A stretch of DNA of 64,000 nucleotides from Lachnospiraceae bacterium (GCA_900767585.1 CAAFZP010000097.1:1-64000); one strand, 5' to 3'. Positions 52,336 through 62,266 are shown, counted from the stretch's first letter. The notes: generated by a model from the letters alone, not told the origin. Program-made: numbers and translations.

Positions 52336-52725
52336 CTAGATGATCTCAAGCTTGCGGATCAAGCTGTCAAACTTCATGATGTCAATCGGTTTGCACATAT
52401 ATTCCTCATAATCATCACTCGCATAGCTTGCATCAAATCCTTCATCCAATGCACTGATCATTATTACCTTGCAGCGCTTATCCCGTGGTGTGCCAAGCTT
52501 CCGCTCTGCATCCCGGATAGAAGCAAGCGCTTTGTATCCATCAATCTTCGGCATCATGATATCCATACAGATCAAATCAAAACGTTCATTCGTGCTGACT
52601 GCATTTACAAACGCATCCACTGCTGCAATACCATCTCTTGCCAAAACAACCTCACCATACTTAGAAAGTAGCTTCTGCATAAACTTTCCACTCGCTAAAT
52701 CGTCCTCTGCTACTAATACTTTCAT
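52336..52725 (-). CDS. Stand-alone response-regulator receiver (CheY-like)
   Basis: The 129-residue protein is only a receiver: acidic pair Asp8-Asp9, phosphorylation Asp55 in CMDIMMPKIDG, Ser91 in MISA and Lys112 in CKPID. There is no output domain, so it signals by protein contact or relays phosphate. No histidine kinase is adjacent. The ATG follows GGAGG. It sits between a TetR gene and rarA and is probably cotranscribed with rarA. Confidence 0.9.
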   Translation of the reverse strand: MKVLVAEDDLASGKFMQKLLSKYGEVVLARDGIAAVDAFVNAVSTNERFDLICMDIMMPKIDGYKALASIRDAERKLGTPRDKRCKVIMISALDEGFDASYASDDYEEYMCKPIDIMKFDSLIRKLEII

Positions 52726-52753
52726 AACTGCCTCCCAATCCTTCTCTATGCGC

Positions 52754-53377
52754 TTATTTTTTTATCTGAAGTAAATCCATCCATTTATGAATATTATCCA
52801 TATATTCTTCCTTAAAGGACTTCTTGTGATAGGAAATTCTGCGCTCTAGAATATGGCTCATCGCCATACCTGTAACATTATTAGCCAAAACATCTGCCGA
52901 AAAGCTATCGACAATCTCGCCCGCATCCATCGCACCCTGGAACAGACCCGCCAAAAATGACAACCGCTCCGTAATGCACCATGCAATCCGTTCTCTCGTA
53001 GCTACAATATGCAAAAGTTCTTCATATTGAAGCATGATTGTCGAGATTGCATAATAATTATCATAATAGGTTGCATACGCTTCTAAATACTCCATCAGCT
53101 TCTCTACATAAGAAATGTCCTTGCTCTGTACAGTCTGGCGAATACCCTTGTCAAATTTTGAATATGTCTCAACAATCTCCAACAATACTTCATCCATACT
53201 CCCGAAGTATTTGTATATCAATCCATCTGACATATTCTCCTTTTGCGCAAGATTTTTTGTTGTAAGAGCTGATAACCCGGATTCGCTGATTAGTTCGATT
53301 GCAGACGATATAATTCTGTCTTTTCTTGAAACAAAGCTATCCCCCAATATTTTTCCTCTCCGTCCCTGATTTAACAT
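52754..53377 (-). CDS. TetR-family transcriptional regulator
   Basis: The 207-residue protein has an N-terminal helix-turn-helix (DRIISSAIELISESGLSALTTKN then LAQKENMSDGLIYKYFGS) and a helical ligand domain (about 75-200). Its targets are not evident; the neighbouring receiver and rarA are not typical TetR targets. The exact start is unclear: the ATG at 53377 has a weak ribosome site and a later alternative cannot be excluded. Confidence 0.85.
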   Translation of the reverse strand: MLNQGRRGKILGDSFVSRKDRIISSAIELISESGLSALTTKNLAQKENMSDGLIYKYFGSMDEVLLEIVETYSKFDKGIRQTVQSKDISYVEKLMEYLEAYATYYDNYYAISTIMLQYEELLHIVATRERIAWCITERLSFLAGLFQGAMDAGEIVDSFSADVLANNVTGMAMSHILERRISYHKKSFKEEYMDNIHKWMDLLQIKK

Positions 53378-53420
53378 AGATACATTCTATGCCATTTGCA
53401 TGTTTTTGTCAATAAAATAC

Positions 53421-53454
53421 AAAAATAGGAGCCATCCGATTCCGATAGCTCCTA
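53421..53454 (-). terminator. Terminator after the cold-shock gene
   Basis: TAGGAGC (53426-53432) pairs with GCTCCTA (53448-53454) with further inner pairing, and the minus-strand side is followed by TTTTTG-TATTTT. It separates the cold-shock gene from the TetR gene. Confidence 0.75.
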
Positions 53455-53560
53455 CCTTGTTTCACTCAACAAATATAACAAATCCCAATTCAATAATTCA
53501 GTATAACAATGCATGCAGAATCTATAAAATATAGGTACGCTGTTACTTGATTAAGCTAAA

Positions 53561-53764
53561 CTACTTGATAACAGTTACATTTGTAGCCTGTGGTCCCTTT
53601 TCACCATCAACGACATCAAACTCAACCTGCTGGTTCTCTTCAAGATTCTTGTAGCCTTCCATGTTCAGTCCTGAGTAATGTACGAATACATCCTTGCCGT
53701 TCTCATCTGTGATGAAACCAAAACCCTTCTGGCTGTTGAACCACTTTACTGTACCTTTTGTCAT
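53561..53764 (-). CDS. Cold shock protein (CspA family)
   Basis: A 67-residue OB-fold RNA chaperone: TKGTVKWFNSQKGFGFITD is RNP1-containing and DVFVHYSGL is RNP2. It binds single-stranded RNA. The start at 53764 is seven bases after GGAGG; a longer frame upstream is not protein-like. The leader has a CGCAT...ATGCG hairpin, which may be thermosensitive. Confidence 0.97.
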   Translation of the reverse strand: MTKGTVKWFNSQKGFGFITDENGKDVFVHYSGLNMEGYKNLEENQQVEFDVVDGEKGPQATNVTVIK

Positions 53765-53812
53765 GACAAATCCTCCAATTTTTAAAATCGCATCTTCTGA
53801 AAATGCGCTTAT

Positions 53813-53841
53813 ACCATAGCACAGTCTTACGCATTCGTCAA
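53813..53841 (-). promoter_or_regulatory. Promoter of the cold shock gene
   Basis: On the minus strand TTGACG (53836-53841) and TATGGT (53813-53818) are 17 bases apart, with an upstream TGC. The predicted start leaves a leader of about 42 bases. Confidence 0.65.
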
Positions 53842-53845
53842 GCAT

Positions 53846-54742
53846 TTATGATACAATATTTCCCAATTCTTTGTCATAAAAATAGACTGCATCTGACAGA
53901 TAGTCCATATCCGAAACAACAAACTCATTGACTTCCTGCAATGTATTTTCCAGCATCTCCCGTTCTGTCTGTGTCTCTGTAAAGCACAGCAGCACTTCAT
54001 TTACGCTCGACGGAATGATATACATGCTTTTCCCTGTCTGTTCCGCAATCGCCGCAATGACATCCTTGTATATCATCATCGTTGCCCCATAAATAAACTG
54101 CTGGTTGGACAGAATATAAATCTCTGGTTCTTCCGGATATTGAATATTTTGCGGATACCGCTCCTGCAAAAATTCATCCAGTCTTCTCACAAATGGCGGA
54201 AACAACCGAATTGTGTTGTCTTTTGCCGCACAATATAATTCTTCTACCGAGAGTTTGCTTCTTTTCAGAGCATCAAAATCAAGCAGCGCCGACGCAATCC
54301 CTTCTTCGTCCATCTTCACCAGATAACGGAACGTAATTGCCATATCATGAAACGGAATGTATGGACAGTTTTCCAGCATTCCACTGTTTTTTTCATAATT
54401 GATCAACCGAAGAAAAACATTTTTCTCCACCTGTTCCATGTTGATTTCCATCTCGCCCTGTGCCTCGATCCGCACACAGATCCGATTGTATTCCTGTGCA
54501 ATCAGGCAAAGAATCTCCTCGAACGTTTTTATGTCTTTCTTCATAGCATTATAATACTGTTCCAGATAGATGGTTGGCGAAACAGACTCCCCCTGTTTCG
54601 TTATCACAAGGCCTGTATGTTCAATTCCGTTGTTGTGCCGCACATGTTCGATTCTGATTGTTTCTATTTCATACTGCAGAAGATATTCTGCGATCCTGTC
54701 TCGCACAGTCTCGCAAAACATAGTAAAATCCATACGCTCCAT
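53846..54742 (-). CDS. DUF5688 family protein
   Basis: The 298-residue protein begins MERMDFTMFCETVRDR and has the PTIYLEQYYNAMKKD segment and the later FRYLVKMDEEGIASALLD segment of the DUF5688 family, which is found in Lachnospiraceae with an unknown role. No signal peptide or membrane helix. An AAGGAG site lies eight bases before the ATG. It is just upstream of the cold shock promoter. A short hairpin (TTCAGACA...TGTCTGAA) is upstream at 54788. Confidence 0.75.
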   Translation of the reverse strand: MERMDFTMFCETVRDRIAEYLLQYEIETIRIEHVRHNNGIEHTGLVITKQGESVSPTIYLEQYYNAMKKDIKTFEEILCLIAQEYNRICVRIEAQGEMEINMEQVEKNVFLRLINYEKNSGMLENCPYIPFHDMAITFRYLVKMDEEGIASALLDFDALKRSKLSVEELYCAAKDNTIRLFPPFVRRLDEFLQERYPQNIQYPEEPEIYILSNQQFIYGATMMIYKDVIAAIAEQTGKSMYIIPSSVNEVLLCFTETQTEREMLENTLQEVNEFVVSDMDYLSDAVYFYDKELGNIVS

Positions 54743-54853
54743 ACTTAAAACTCCTTTTCATCATTTTAAATAATCGCGTAGGAAAGTTCAGACAGATTTT
54801 GTCTGAATGATGACTTCTCCATTATATTTGTTTTTTTCTATTTTCACAAGTAC

Positions 54854-55900
54854 TTACATCAAAGTTTTTAGAAATGCAACAAATTGTAGCATTTCTTCAT
54901 CGGTTCCGATGCTGATACGCAGATAGTTGTCAATCCGCGGTTTGGCAAAATACCGCACGAATATCTTATTTTCTCTTGCTTTCTCAAATATTTCTTTGGC
55001 CGGAACCGACTTGTGCGTTGCAAACACAAAGTTCGCACTTGACGGAAGCACTGTAAATCCAAGTGCCTCGATTTCCTTTACAAACCAGGTTCTCGTATCG
55101 ATAACCTTCTTGACCATCTCCTTGAAATAGTCATCCGCTTTGATCGAGCAGGTTCCAAGCTCAATGCTTGTCAGATCCATCGTATAAGAATTATAGGAAT
55201 ATTTGACATCGTTTAAGTAACCGATCAGCTTCTCGTTTCCGATTGCATATCCGATACGGAGTCCTGCCATCGAACGGGATTTCGAGAATGTCCGTACAAC
55301 GAGCAGGTTGTCAAACTCGTCAAGAAGCGGCAACGCTGTCTGTCCGCCGAAGTCGACATACGCCTCATCCACGATCACAATTACATCCTGGTTATGGCTG
55401 ACGATGTCCCGTACAAAGTCGACTGGTTCCGCGATTCCGGTCGGTGCATTCGGATTCGGGAATACAACGCCACCATTTTCGCCGTAATAGTCAGATGCCT
55501 GAATGCGGAAATTCTCATCGAGCGGTTTTCTCTCATACGGAATCCGGAGCATATCTGCCCAGACATCATAGAACGAATATGTAATATCCGGGAAGAAGAT
55601 TGGCTTTCCCGAATTGAAAAACGTCATAAATGACATCGCAAGCACATCGTCACTTCCGACACCGACAAACACCTGCTTTTTATCCACACCGTGATACTGT
55701 GCAATCGCCTCAACTAATTTCGTTGCTGCCGGATCCGGATACAGACGCAGATTCGCTAATTCCACCTGCTTATCCAGCACTTCCGGTGCCGGCGGGTATG
55801 GATTTTCATTTGTATTCAGCTTGATAATGTCCTGTTCCTTCGGCTGTTCGCCCGGTACATACGGCACAACCTTTCGTATATTTGCTTCCCAGTTTCCCAT
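54854..55900 (-). CDS. hisC: Histidinol-phosphate aminotransferase
   Basis: The PLP enzyme makes histidinol phosphate from imidazole-acetol phosphate. The 348-residue protein has the cofactor region VGVGSDDVLAMSFMTFF, the aromatic/PLP segments NPNAPTG and VIVDEAYVDFG, the PLP lysine in FSKSRSMAGLRIGY and the C-terminal arginine. Size and motifs match HisC but a broad-range aromatic aminotransferase is possible. No his genes are adjacent; pepD, a Xaa-His dipeptidase, is directly upstream. The ATG follows GGAGG. Confidence 0.9.
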   Translation of the reverse strand: MGNWEANIRKVVPYVPGEQPKEQDIIKLNTNENPYPPAPEVLDKQVELANLRLYPDPAATKLVEAIAQYHGVDKKQVFVGVGSDDVLAMSFMTFFNSGKPIFFPDITYSFYDVWADMLRIPYERKPLDENFRIQASDYYGENGGVVFPNPNAPTGIAEPVDFVRDIVSHNQDVIVIVDEAYVDFGGQTALPLLDEFDNLLVVRTFSKSRSMAGLRIGYAIGNEKLIGYLNDVKYSYNSYTMDLTSIELGTCSIKADDYFKEMVKKVIDTRTWFVKEIEALGFTVLPSSANFVFATHKSVPAKEIFEKARENKIFVRYFAKPRIDNYLRISIGTDEEMLQFVAFLKTLM

Positions 55901-55918
55901 AAGTCTCGTTCCTCCAAA

Positions 55919-57376
55919 CTATTTCAGTCTCTTCAAGATTTCAAGTGTATATTCCCACGTTCTCTGCACGCTGTCAACATGTAATTGCTCGTTCGGCGTG
56001 TGAATATCATACATCTGCGGTCCATACGATACGCAGTCCAAGTCTTTCATCTTATCCATGAAAAGTCCACATTCCACACCCGCATGGATCACATCGAGCT
56101 TCGGCTTCTCGCCATATAACTCCTCATAGACAGTCACCATCAGATCGCGCAGTTTCGAATCCTGCTTATACTCCCATGCCGGATATGCGCCGCTCTCGGT
56201 GTACTGTCCACCCAGATGTTCACATAGCGTCCGGATCTGTAAAGCAAGCAGATTCTTCTCGCTTCCGACACTGCTCCGCACCGAAAAGCCCATCTGTACT
56301 TCGTCTTCCTTCATCGTGAGAATCCCAAGATTGAGCGAGGTCTGCACCAGCCCCGGCATCGCATCACTCATCTTCTGCACGCCATTTGGAAGCAGAAAAA
56401 GTGCGTCGATGATTGCATCCCCGCTCGCACGGTTCATCGCCTGTGCTACCGCTTCTGTGCATTCTGTCATCTTCAATGTCACGTCCAGATCACTCACCTC
56501 ATATTCATGGCGGATCGTCTCCTGCAGCGTCTGCACTGCCTGCTTCACGGCATCCTTTGCTTCTGCCTCCACAGCAACCACCGCCTGTGCCGCACGCGGA
56601 ATCGCGTTGTCCTTCTTTCCACCGTCAATCGACAAGATCCGGATATCTGCCACTGTCCGTATTGCCTTAAGCGCTCTGCCAAGCGTCTTGTTTGCATTTG
56701 CACGCTGCTTGATGATCTCCATGCCGGAATGTCCACCGAGCAGGCCATCCACAGTAAGCTGCATGCCAACCGGATGTTTCAGGTCGCAGGTCTCCCGGCA
56801 AACCGGCATATGGCAGACCGCCGTCATTCCTCCGGCACAGCCGACCAGCAGTTGTCCCTCATCCTCCGAATCAAGATTCAGCATATAAGATGCCTGCAGA
56901 TCCTCGGTTGTAATCCCTGCTGCGCCAAGCATACCGATTTCTTCATCCACAGTGATCACAACTTCCAGCGCCGGATGTGGTATATCTGCAGCATCCAGAA
57001 TAGCAAGTGCAAATGCAACCGCGATTCCGTCGTCGCCGCCAAGGGTTGTCCGGTCGGCACGAATCACATTCCCATCAAGCACCAGATCCAATCCCTGCGT
57101 ATGGAAATCAATCTCCTTATCGTCCGTCTTCTCGCAGACCATATCCATATGTCCCTGCAGCATCACAACCGGTGCGCTTTCATAACCACATGACGCCGGC
57201 TTCTTGATGATGACATTTCCAAGTGTATCCTGTCTCACATAGAGTTTCCGTTCCTTTGCAAATGCAACCAGATAATCACTGATTGCCTGTGTGTCGGAAG
57301 ATCCATGCGGAATCCCACAGATCTCCTCAAAATAATGAAAGACTGCTTTCGGTTCTAACTGTGCAAGCACTGCCAT
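55919..57376 (-). CDS. pepD: Aminoacyl-histidine dipeptidase (PepD, M20)
   Basis: This 485-residue metallopeptidase splits Xaa-His dipeptides. Visible zinc/active-site motifs are GHMDMV, GGDDGIAVA, DEEIGMLGAAG, NLDSEDEG and the late HAGVECGLF. The length and domain order (catalytic with a lid/dimer insert) fit PepD. The start at 57376 follows AGGAGG at eight bases. It is eighteen bases upstream of hisC, so both are probably cotranscribed: a histidine-related pair. Confidence 0.95.
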   Translation of the reverse strand: MAVLAQLEPKAVFHYFEEICGIPHGSSDTQAISDYLVAFAKERKLYVRQDTLGNVIIKKPASCGYESAPVVMLQGHMDMVCEKTDDKEIDFHTQGLDLVLDGNVIRADRTTLGGDDGIAVAFALAILDAADIPHPALEVVITVDEEIGMLGAAGITTEDLQASYMLNLDSEDEGQLLVGCAGGMTAVCHMPVCRETCDLKHPVGMQLTVDGLLGGHSGMEIIKQRANANKTLGRALKAIRTVADIRILSIDGGKKDNAIPRAAQAVVAVEAEAKDAVKQAVQTLQETIRHEYEVSDLDVTLKMTECTEAVAQAMNRASGDAIIDALFLLPNGVQKMSDAMPGLVQTSLNLGILTMKEDEVQMGFSVRSSVGSEKNLLALQIRTLCEHLGGQYTESGAYPAWEYKQDSKLRDLMVTVYEELYGEKPKLDVIHAGVECGLFMDKMKDLDCVSYGPQMYDIHTPNEQLHVDSVQRTWEYTLEILKRLK

Positions 57377-57413
57377 ATTGGCTGCCTCCTTTATTTTTGC
57401 AATTACATGCAAA

Positions 57414-59783
57414 TTATTTTTTCTTTATGGTTCTTACTTTCTCTTCAAATGCACTGACAAAATGTGCCACCTTCTCCTCTGTCCGAAGGTGTGCGTCGAG
57501 ATAAACTAATATCTCGCGCAGGGACTTCTGAGGGGAATACTGATAATTGTTCCGGATCAATCCGATATCCCAGCCTTCGGCTGCCCACGCGCTGTCCGCC
57601 GCTTCAAGCAGTGCAGCATCCTCGCAGATAACCTTGAGCTGTGTATCCACGCTGTAGCTATATGGGGACTTCACATCAAGATAGACGCGTGTCTGTCCGA
57701 ATACATCCTCTACCGCCGAAGAGGTTGCAGCCAGAATGTCATAATAGCCTTCCTCCACTGCAAACTGTCCGAGATCCATATCATACGATGCGAGATCCCG
57801 GATTGCAATCACGAAAGTTACATCCTTCTTCTCGCCCGGTGCAAGCATTACCTTCTCAAAGGCCTTCAGCTCCTTCTCCGGCTTTGAAAGTGTACTGTAC
57901 GGATCATGGATATAGATCTGTACAACCTCGCTGCCTGCAGCCTTCCCGGTATTCTCCACGCTTGTATGAACCTTGATCGCATCCCCGTCAACCACTGCAT
58001 CGATCAGCCTGCAGTCAAATGTCGTATATGACAAGCCATAGCCAAACGGATACCGTGGGCGAAGCTTCTTCTTATCATAATACCGGTAACCGACGTAGAT
58101 ACCTTCGCCATAGGATACATGATACCCATCTCCCGGGAAATTCATGTATGTTGGCATATCTTCGATTCTCTCCGGAAATGTGATCGTCAGTTTGCCGGAT
58201 GGATTCACCCGTCCCGCAATCATATCGGAAAGTGCCTTTGCGCCTGCCATACCCGGAAGGAACGTTGCAAAGACAGCCTTTACATTGTCTGTATCAATCT
58301 CTCGCATATCGATCGGACCGCATGTATTTAATACTAAGATTACATTCTTACCCGCCTGTTCCAACCGTTTTAACACTGCCAGATCCTCATCTGCAAGTGC
58401 AAGCGTCTTGCGGTCATTTCCTTCCATGCCCGGTACGATACCGATTACAACCGCATACTCTGCCTGTGACTCATCAACCACATCAAAATACCTTGCAAAT
58501 TCCGCTGCTACATCACCGTGACGGCTTGTATCGATGCCTGCAGAACCGGAACCGCACTCCAGCATCTGTGCATGTCCGCTGCCAAGCAGTGCGATCTTTG
58601 TATGCTCTGCAAGAGGACAGGCTTCATTCTTGAGTAGCACGATTCCCTCGCATGTAGCCTCATATGCTGCCTCGTCTGTCTGCTTTATAATCTGCTCAAC
58701 CGGAAGCTTGTCCACTTCTTCCTTCTTATAATTCTCGGTAATCCATTTGATCGCACGAAGTACACGTGCACATGCCTGATTGAGCTTTTCTTCTTCAAGT
58801 GTACCATCTTTCACAGCATCACAGATTGCCTGTGTTTCGACCGGTCCCGGCATCGCAAGATCCGTTCCACCGGCCAGTGCCTTCACAGGATCCAAAACGG
58901 CACCCCAGTCTGACATCACCATACCGTCAAATCCGAAATCCTGGCGCAGCTTCCCGTCCAACAGCCATTCATTTTCTGTACACCGCACACCGTTGATGCG
59001 GTTATACGCATTCATAACAGACTTTGTACCACCCTCTTTTACGCACGCACGAAATCCCGGGAAATAGATTTCTTCCAGTGCGCGCTTCGAGATCGTCTCA
59101 TCAACACCTACCCGGTTTGTCTCCTGACTGTTCGCCGCATAATGCTTCACCGTCGCAGAGACACCATAGCTTTGGATTCCCTTCACAATCTCCGGTGCAA
59201 GTTTCGATACGACACACGGATCTTCAGAGTATCCCTCGAAGAGACGTCCGTTTCTTGGATCCCGCAGGATGTTGACATTTGGTCCAAGCAGAAAATGCAC
59301 GCCATAGACACAGCACTCTAAGCCAAGCGCCTCTCCAACCTTGCGGATTACATCCGGATTCCATGTACAGCCAAGCAGGATGCCCGGTGGATAACAGCCC
59401 GGCGCATAATCCTTTCCCTGCAGGCGCACGTCCATATGCTTCTTGATCCAGCCATACAAGACCTTCTCATCTTCCGTAAGCTTCTCCGGCTCAAAATAAT
59501 GTTCAATCACATGCACAAGTCTTGTACTTCCGATCATATTGACCGGCTTGCTTGTATCCGCGTCGATCAGCTTACGCTCCTCGGCATTCGACCAGTCCTC
59601 ATACTCAGTCATATCACCAAATACCTGCTCCAGATTCATACCGGTAGCGCCATCCAGCATCTGCATCCGTGGTACGCCGAGACGGTCAATCCCATAACTT
59701 CCGAAGAAGGTTGCACCATTGACCAGATGTGCCTTCTCCTCCAATGTCATTTTCTCAATCAATTCATCAATATTCTTTGTCAT
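57414..59783 (-). CDS. Glycoside hydrolase family 3 (beta-glucosidase type)
   Basis: The 789-residue enzyme has a TIM-barrel domain with the nucleophile Asp292 in MSDWGAV and KHYAANSQE (Lys213, His214), a second alpha/beta domain (about 390-590) and a C-terminal FnIII-like domain (about 640-715). No signal peptide, so it works on imported beta-glucosides or oligosaccharides. An insertion of about 65 residues (near 55-122) follows the DGATGMN motif, longer than in most GH3 enzymes. The start follows AGGAG. It sits alone, without a transporter. Confidence 0.9.
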   Translation of the reverse strand: MTKNIDELIEKMTLEEKAHLVNGATFFGSYGIDRLGVPRMQMLDGATGMNLEQVFGDMTEYEDWSNAEERKLIDADTSKPVNMIGSTRLVHVIEHYFEPEKLTEDEKVLYGWIKKHMDVRLQGKDYAPGCYPPGILLGCTWNPDVIRKVGEALGLECCVYGVHFLLGPNVNILRDPRNGRLFEGYSEDPCVVSKLAPEIVKGIQSYGVSATVKHYAANSQETNRVGVDETISKRALEEIYFPGFRACVKEGGTKSVMNAYNRINGVRCTENEWLLDGKLRQDFGFDGMVMSDWGAVLDPVKALAGGTDLAMPGPVETQAICDAVKDGTLEEEKLNQACARVLRAIKWITENYKKEEVDKLPVEQIIKQTDEAAYEATCEGIVLLKNEACPLAEHTKIALLGSGHAQMLECGSGSAGIDTSRHGDVAAEFARYFDVVDESQAEYAVVIGIVPGMEGNDRKTLALADEDLAVLKRLEQAGKNVILVLNTCGPIDMREIDTDNVKAVFATFLPGMAGAKALSDMIAGRVNPSGKLTITFPERIEDMPTYMNFPGDGYHVSYGEGIYVGYRYYDKKKLRPRYPFGYGLSYTTFDCRLIDAVVDGDAIKVHTSVENTGKAAGSEVVQIYIHDPYSTLSKPEKELKAFEKVMLAPGEKKDVTFVIAIRDLASYDMDLGQFAVEEGYYDILAATSSAVEDVFGQTRVYLDVKSPYSYSVDTQLKVICEDAALLEAADSAWAAEGWDIGLIRNNYQYSPQKSLREILVYLDAHLRTEEKVAHFVSAFEEKVRTIKKK

Positions 59784-59819
59784 CTGTATGTACTCCTTAT
59801 AAAATAAGCAGATTTTTTA

Positions 59820-60653
59820 TTATGCAGCAAGCGCAAAATATGCAATCACGGCGATGCCGAGAATAATACGATACACACCGAACACCTGAAAATCATGCTT
59901 CTTGATATAGCTCATCAGGAACTTGATCACTACAAGCGAAACAGCAAACGCAACGGCACAGCCGACAATCAGGATCACAAGCTCCGAGCTTGTGATTGCC
60001 ACGCTCATCTTAATTACTTTCAAAAGGGAATATCCGAACATAACCGGAACCGCTAAGAAAAATGTAAATTCAGCAGCTGCTACACGGGATACCCCGATCA
60101 GGAGTGCTCCTATAATCGTTGAACCGGAACGGGATGTGCCGGGCACGATGGATAACACCTGAAAAAGACCGATCAAAAACGCAGTCTTGTATGTGATATC
60201 CTCCAGCTTCTCCACCTTCGGTGTCCGTGTTTTGTTCCAGCGTTCCACGATGATAAAGACGATACCATAAAAGATCAATGCGCCCGCAATCACATACGGT
60301 GTCTCGAAATGCGCTGTGATATAATCATCAAACAGCAGTGTCACGATAGCGCCCGGTATGCAGGCAACAATCACCTTAAACCACAGAGAAAATGTCTCCT
60401 TCACACAGACCGGTTTTGTCTTGTCTTTCATCTGGAATGGCCACATTTTTTTCCAGAACAACAGGATAACTGCCAAAATTGCGCCAAGCTGGATGACAAC
60501 AAAAAACATCTCCTTAAACTCTTTGGATGCCTGAATCTGGATGAACTCATCCACCAAAAGCATATGTCCTGTACTGCTGATCGGAAGCCATTCTGTAACT
60601 CCTTCTACAATTCCTAAAAAAACAACCTTTAAAATTTCAACTATACTTAACAT
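59820..60653 (-). CDS. uppP: Undecaprenyl-diphosphatase (UppP/BacA)
   Basis: The membrane enzyme recycles the lipid carrier of cell-wall synthesis by removing a phosphate from undecaprenyl diphosphate. The 277-residue protein has about eight membrane helices, the GIVEGVTEWLPISSTGH motif with Glu residues near 20, and PGTSRSGST in the second repeat. The start at 60653 (MLSIVEIL) follows GGAGGG. Loss of function gives bacitracin sensitivity in relatives. Confidence 0.96.
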   Translation of the reverse strand: MLSIVEILKVVFLGIVEGVTEWLPISSTGHMLLVDEFIQIQASKEFKEMFFVVIQLGAILAVILLFWKKMWPFQMKDKTKPVCVKETFSLWFKVIVACIPGAIVTLLFDDYITAHFETPYVIAGALIFYGIVFIIVERWNKTRTPKVEKLEDITYKTAFLIGLFQVLSIVPGTSRSGSTIIGALLIGVSRVAAAEFTFFLAVPVMFGYSLLKVIKMSVAITSSELVILIVGCAVAFAVSLVVIKFLMSYIKKHDFQVFGVYRIILGIAVIAYFALAA

Positions 60654-60713
60654 GGTTCCCTCCGGCAGAAGCGTTTGTATCCGAAACACCTCTGCATTTT
60701 TGATTTTAATATT

Positions 60714-62198
60714 TTATGAATTTTTCTTTTTCTTAATCTGCTCTTCCATCGCCTGAATTACAATCTCCAACGCTTTTATACGCGCATATTTTTTATCGTT
60801 GGATTCCAGAATATGCCAGGGCGCATACGTCGTATTTGTCTTTTGCAGCATCTCATTTACTGCATCCTCATAGAGATCCCATTTTTCCCGGTTCCGCCAG
60901 TCCTCCTCTGTGATCTTCCAGCGTTTTTCCGGCGTATTCTGACGAAGCGTGAACCGCTCTAACTGGGTATCCTTGTCAATCTGTACCCAAAACTTCACGA
61001 TGACGGCGCCCCAGTCATCAAGTTCTTTCTCGAACTCATTGATCTCGTTGTACGCCCGCTGCCAGTCGTTTTCCGAGCAGAAGCCCTCCAGGCGTTCCAC
61101 CATCACACGTCCATACCAGGTACGGTCGAAAATTGCGACATGTCCGCTCTTCGGCAGTCTGGTCCAGAAGCGCCACAGGAAATGCCGGTTTTTCTCGTGT
61201 GGCTCCGGGCTTGCAATCGGGTGAACCTCATAACCGCGCGCATCGAGAGCCGCAGCAATCCGCTTGATATTACCGCCCTTTCCGGCGGCATCCCAGCCCT
61301 CATAAGCGATGATAACCGGAATCTTCTCACGATATAACACATTGTGCAGTTCTGACAACCGTTTCTGCAGCTTTTCGAGCTTTTCCTGATATTCTTCCTC
61401 TGAAAGTGACTTATTCAAATTCACCTCTGCAAGCTTCGGAATCGGCTCTATCGGAAATACATTCTGCAAGATTGGAACCGCATGTCCGGCATTTGCAAGT
61501 GCAGTCTCAATATTCTGGTTGATGCGCTCTAATATCTGCAGCTCTGCCCATTTTTTGCTCTTGGCATCAACTGCATACCACGGTGCATACGACTGGTTTG
61601 TCTGCTCCATATACGCCTGATAGACTTCTGAACATTTTTTATACTTTTTGTTCTGCCACAAATCTTCTTCGGAGACACGCCACGCCGTGTTCTCATCGGC
61701 AAGCAGTTCTTCCATCCGCTTCTTCTGCTCTTTCTCATCGATATAGAAGAAGAATTTCAGGATCGTATAACCATTGTCCGAAAGTGTCCGTTCAAACCGC
61801 TTGATACTGCGGATCTTCTTCTCAAAAGCGGCATCATCCAGCTGTTCATGCACACGGTCTCTCACGATTTCTTCCATCCAGCCGCCGTCCATGAACGTGA
61901 ACTGTCCATTCTCCGGAATCCGCTTGAAATACCGGTATAAAAATGGTTTCCGAAGCTCCGTCGGCTCCGGCTGATCCATCGTCTCGACACGGAAAAACCG
62001 TGGATCCATATTCTTTATGATCCGGCTTAACATACTGCCCTTTCCGGCAGCGTCAAAGCCTTCAAACAAAACCAGTACCGGAAGCTTTGCTTCTTTGACC
62101 TTGATCTGCAGCGCCGCAAGCTTCTCTCTCGCCACGGCCAATCTTTTGCCAAGCTCCGCATCCTGTGGTTTCGCGATTGATGCAATCATTTTCTCCAT
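60714..62198 (-). CDS. Polyphosphate:AMP phosphotransferase (tandem PPK2)
   Basis: Two PPK2-type kinase domains in one 494-residue chain: the first has GFDAAGKGSML and the Trp-rich MDGGWMEEIVRDRV; the second has GWDAAGKGGNI, RIAAALDARGYEV and FDRTWYGRVMVERL. The fused pair is the PAP class that phosphorylates AMP to ADP with polyphosphate. The start at 62198 has GGGG nine bases upstream; the frame runs 16 codons further. It follows proA by about 70 bases and precedes uppP. Confidence 0.92.
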   Translation of the reverse strand: MEKMIASIAKPQDAELGKRLAVAREKLAALQIKVKEAKLPVLVLFEGFDAAGKGSMLSRIIKNMDPRFFRVETMDQPEPTELRKPFLYRYFKRIPENGQFTFMDGGWMEEIVRDRVHEQLDDAAFEKKIRSIKRFERTLSDNGYTILKFFFYIDEKEQKKRMEELLADENTAWRVSEEDLWQNKKYKKCSEVYQAYMEQTNQSYAPWYAVDAKSKKWAELQILERINQNIETALANAGHAVPILQNVFPIEPIPKLAEVNLNKSLSEEEYQEKLEKLQKRLSELHNVLYREKIPVIIAYEGWDAAGKGGNIKRIAAALDARGYEVHPIASPEPHEKNRHFLWRFWTRLPKSGHVAIFDRTWYGRVMVERLEGFCSENDWQRAYNEINEFEKELDDWGAVIVKFWVQIDKDTQLERFTLRQNTPEKRWKITEEDWRNREKWDLYEDAVNEMLQKTNTTYAPWHILESNDKKYARIKALEIVIQAMEEQIKKKKNS

Positions 62199-62266
62199 AT
62201 CCCGTATCCCCTTTCGTATATCATGATTCATTTTTGAGCCGCACACCTTTCCTCATCCACATAGCA

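Noticed and set aside
52324..52671. 115-residue plus-strand frame opposite the receiver gene
   Set aside because: Antisense to a clear receiver and without family resemblance.
54788..54808. Terminator after hisC
   Set aside because: The TTCAGACA...TGTCTGAA hairpin lacks a T-run in the minus direction.
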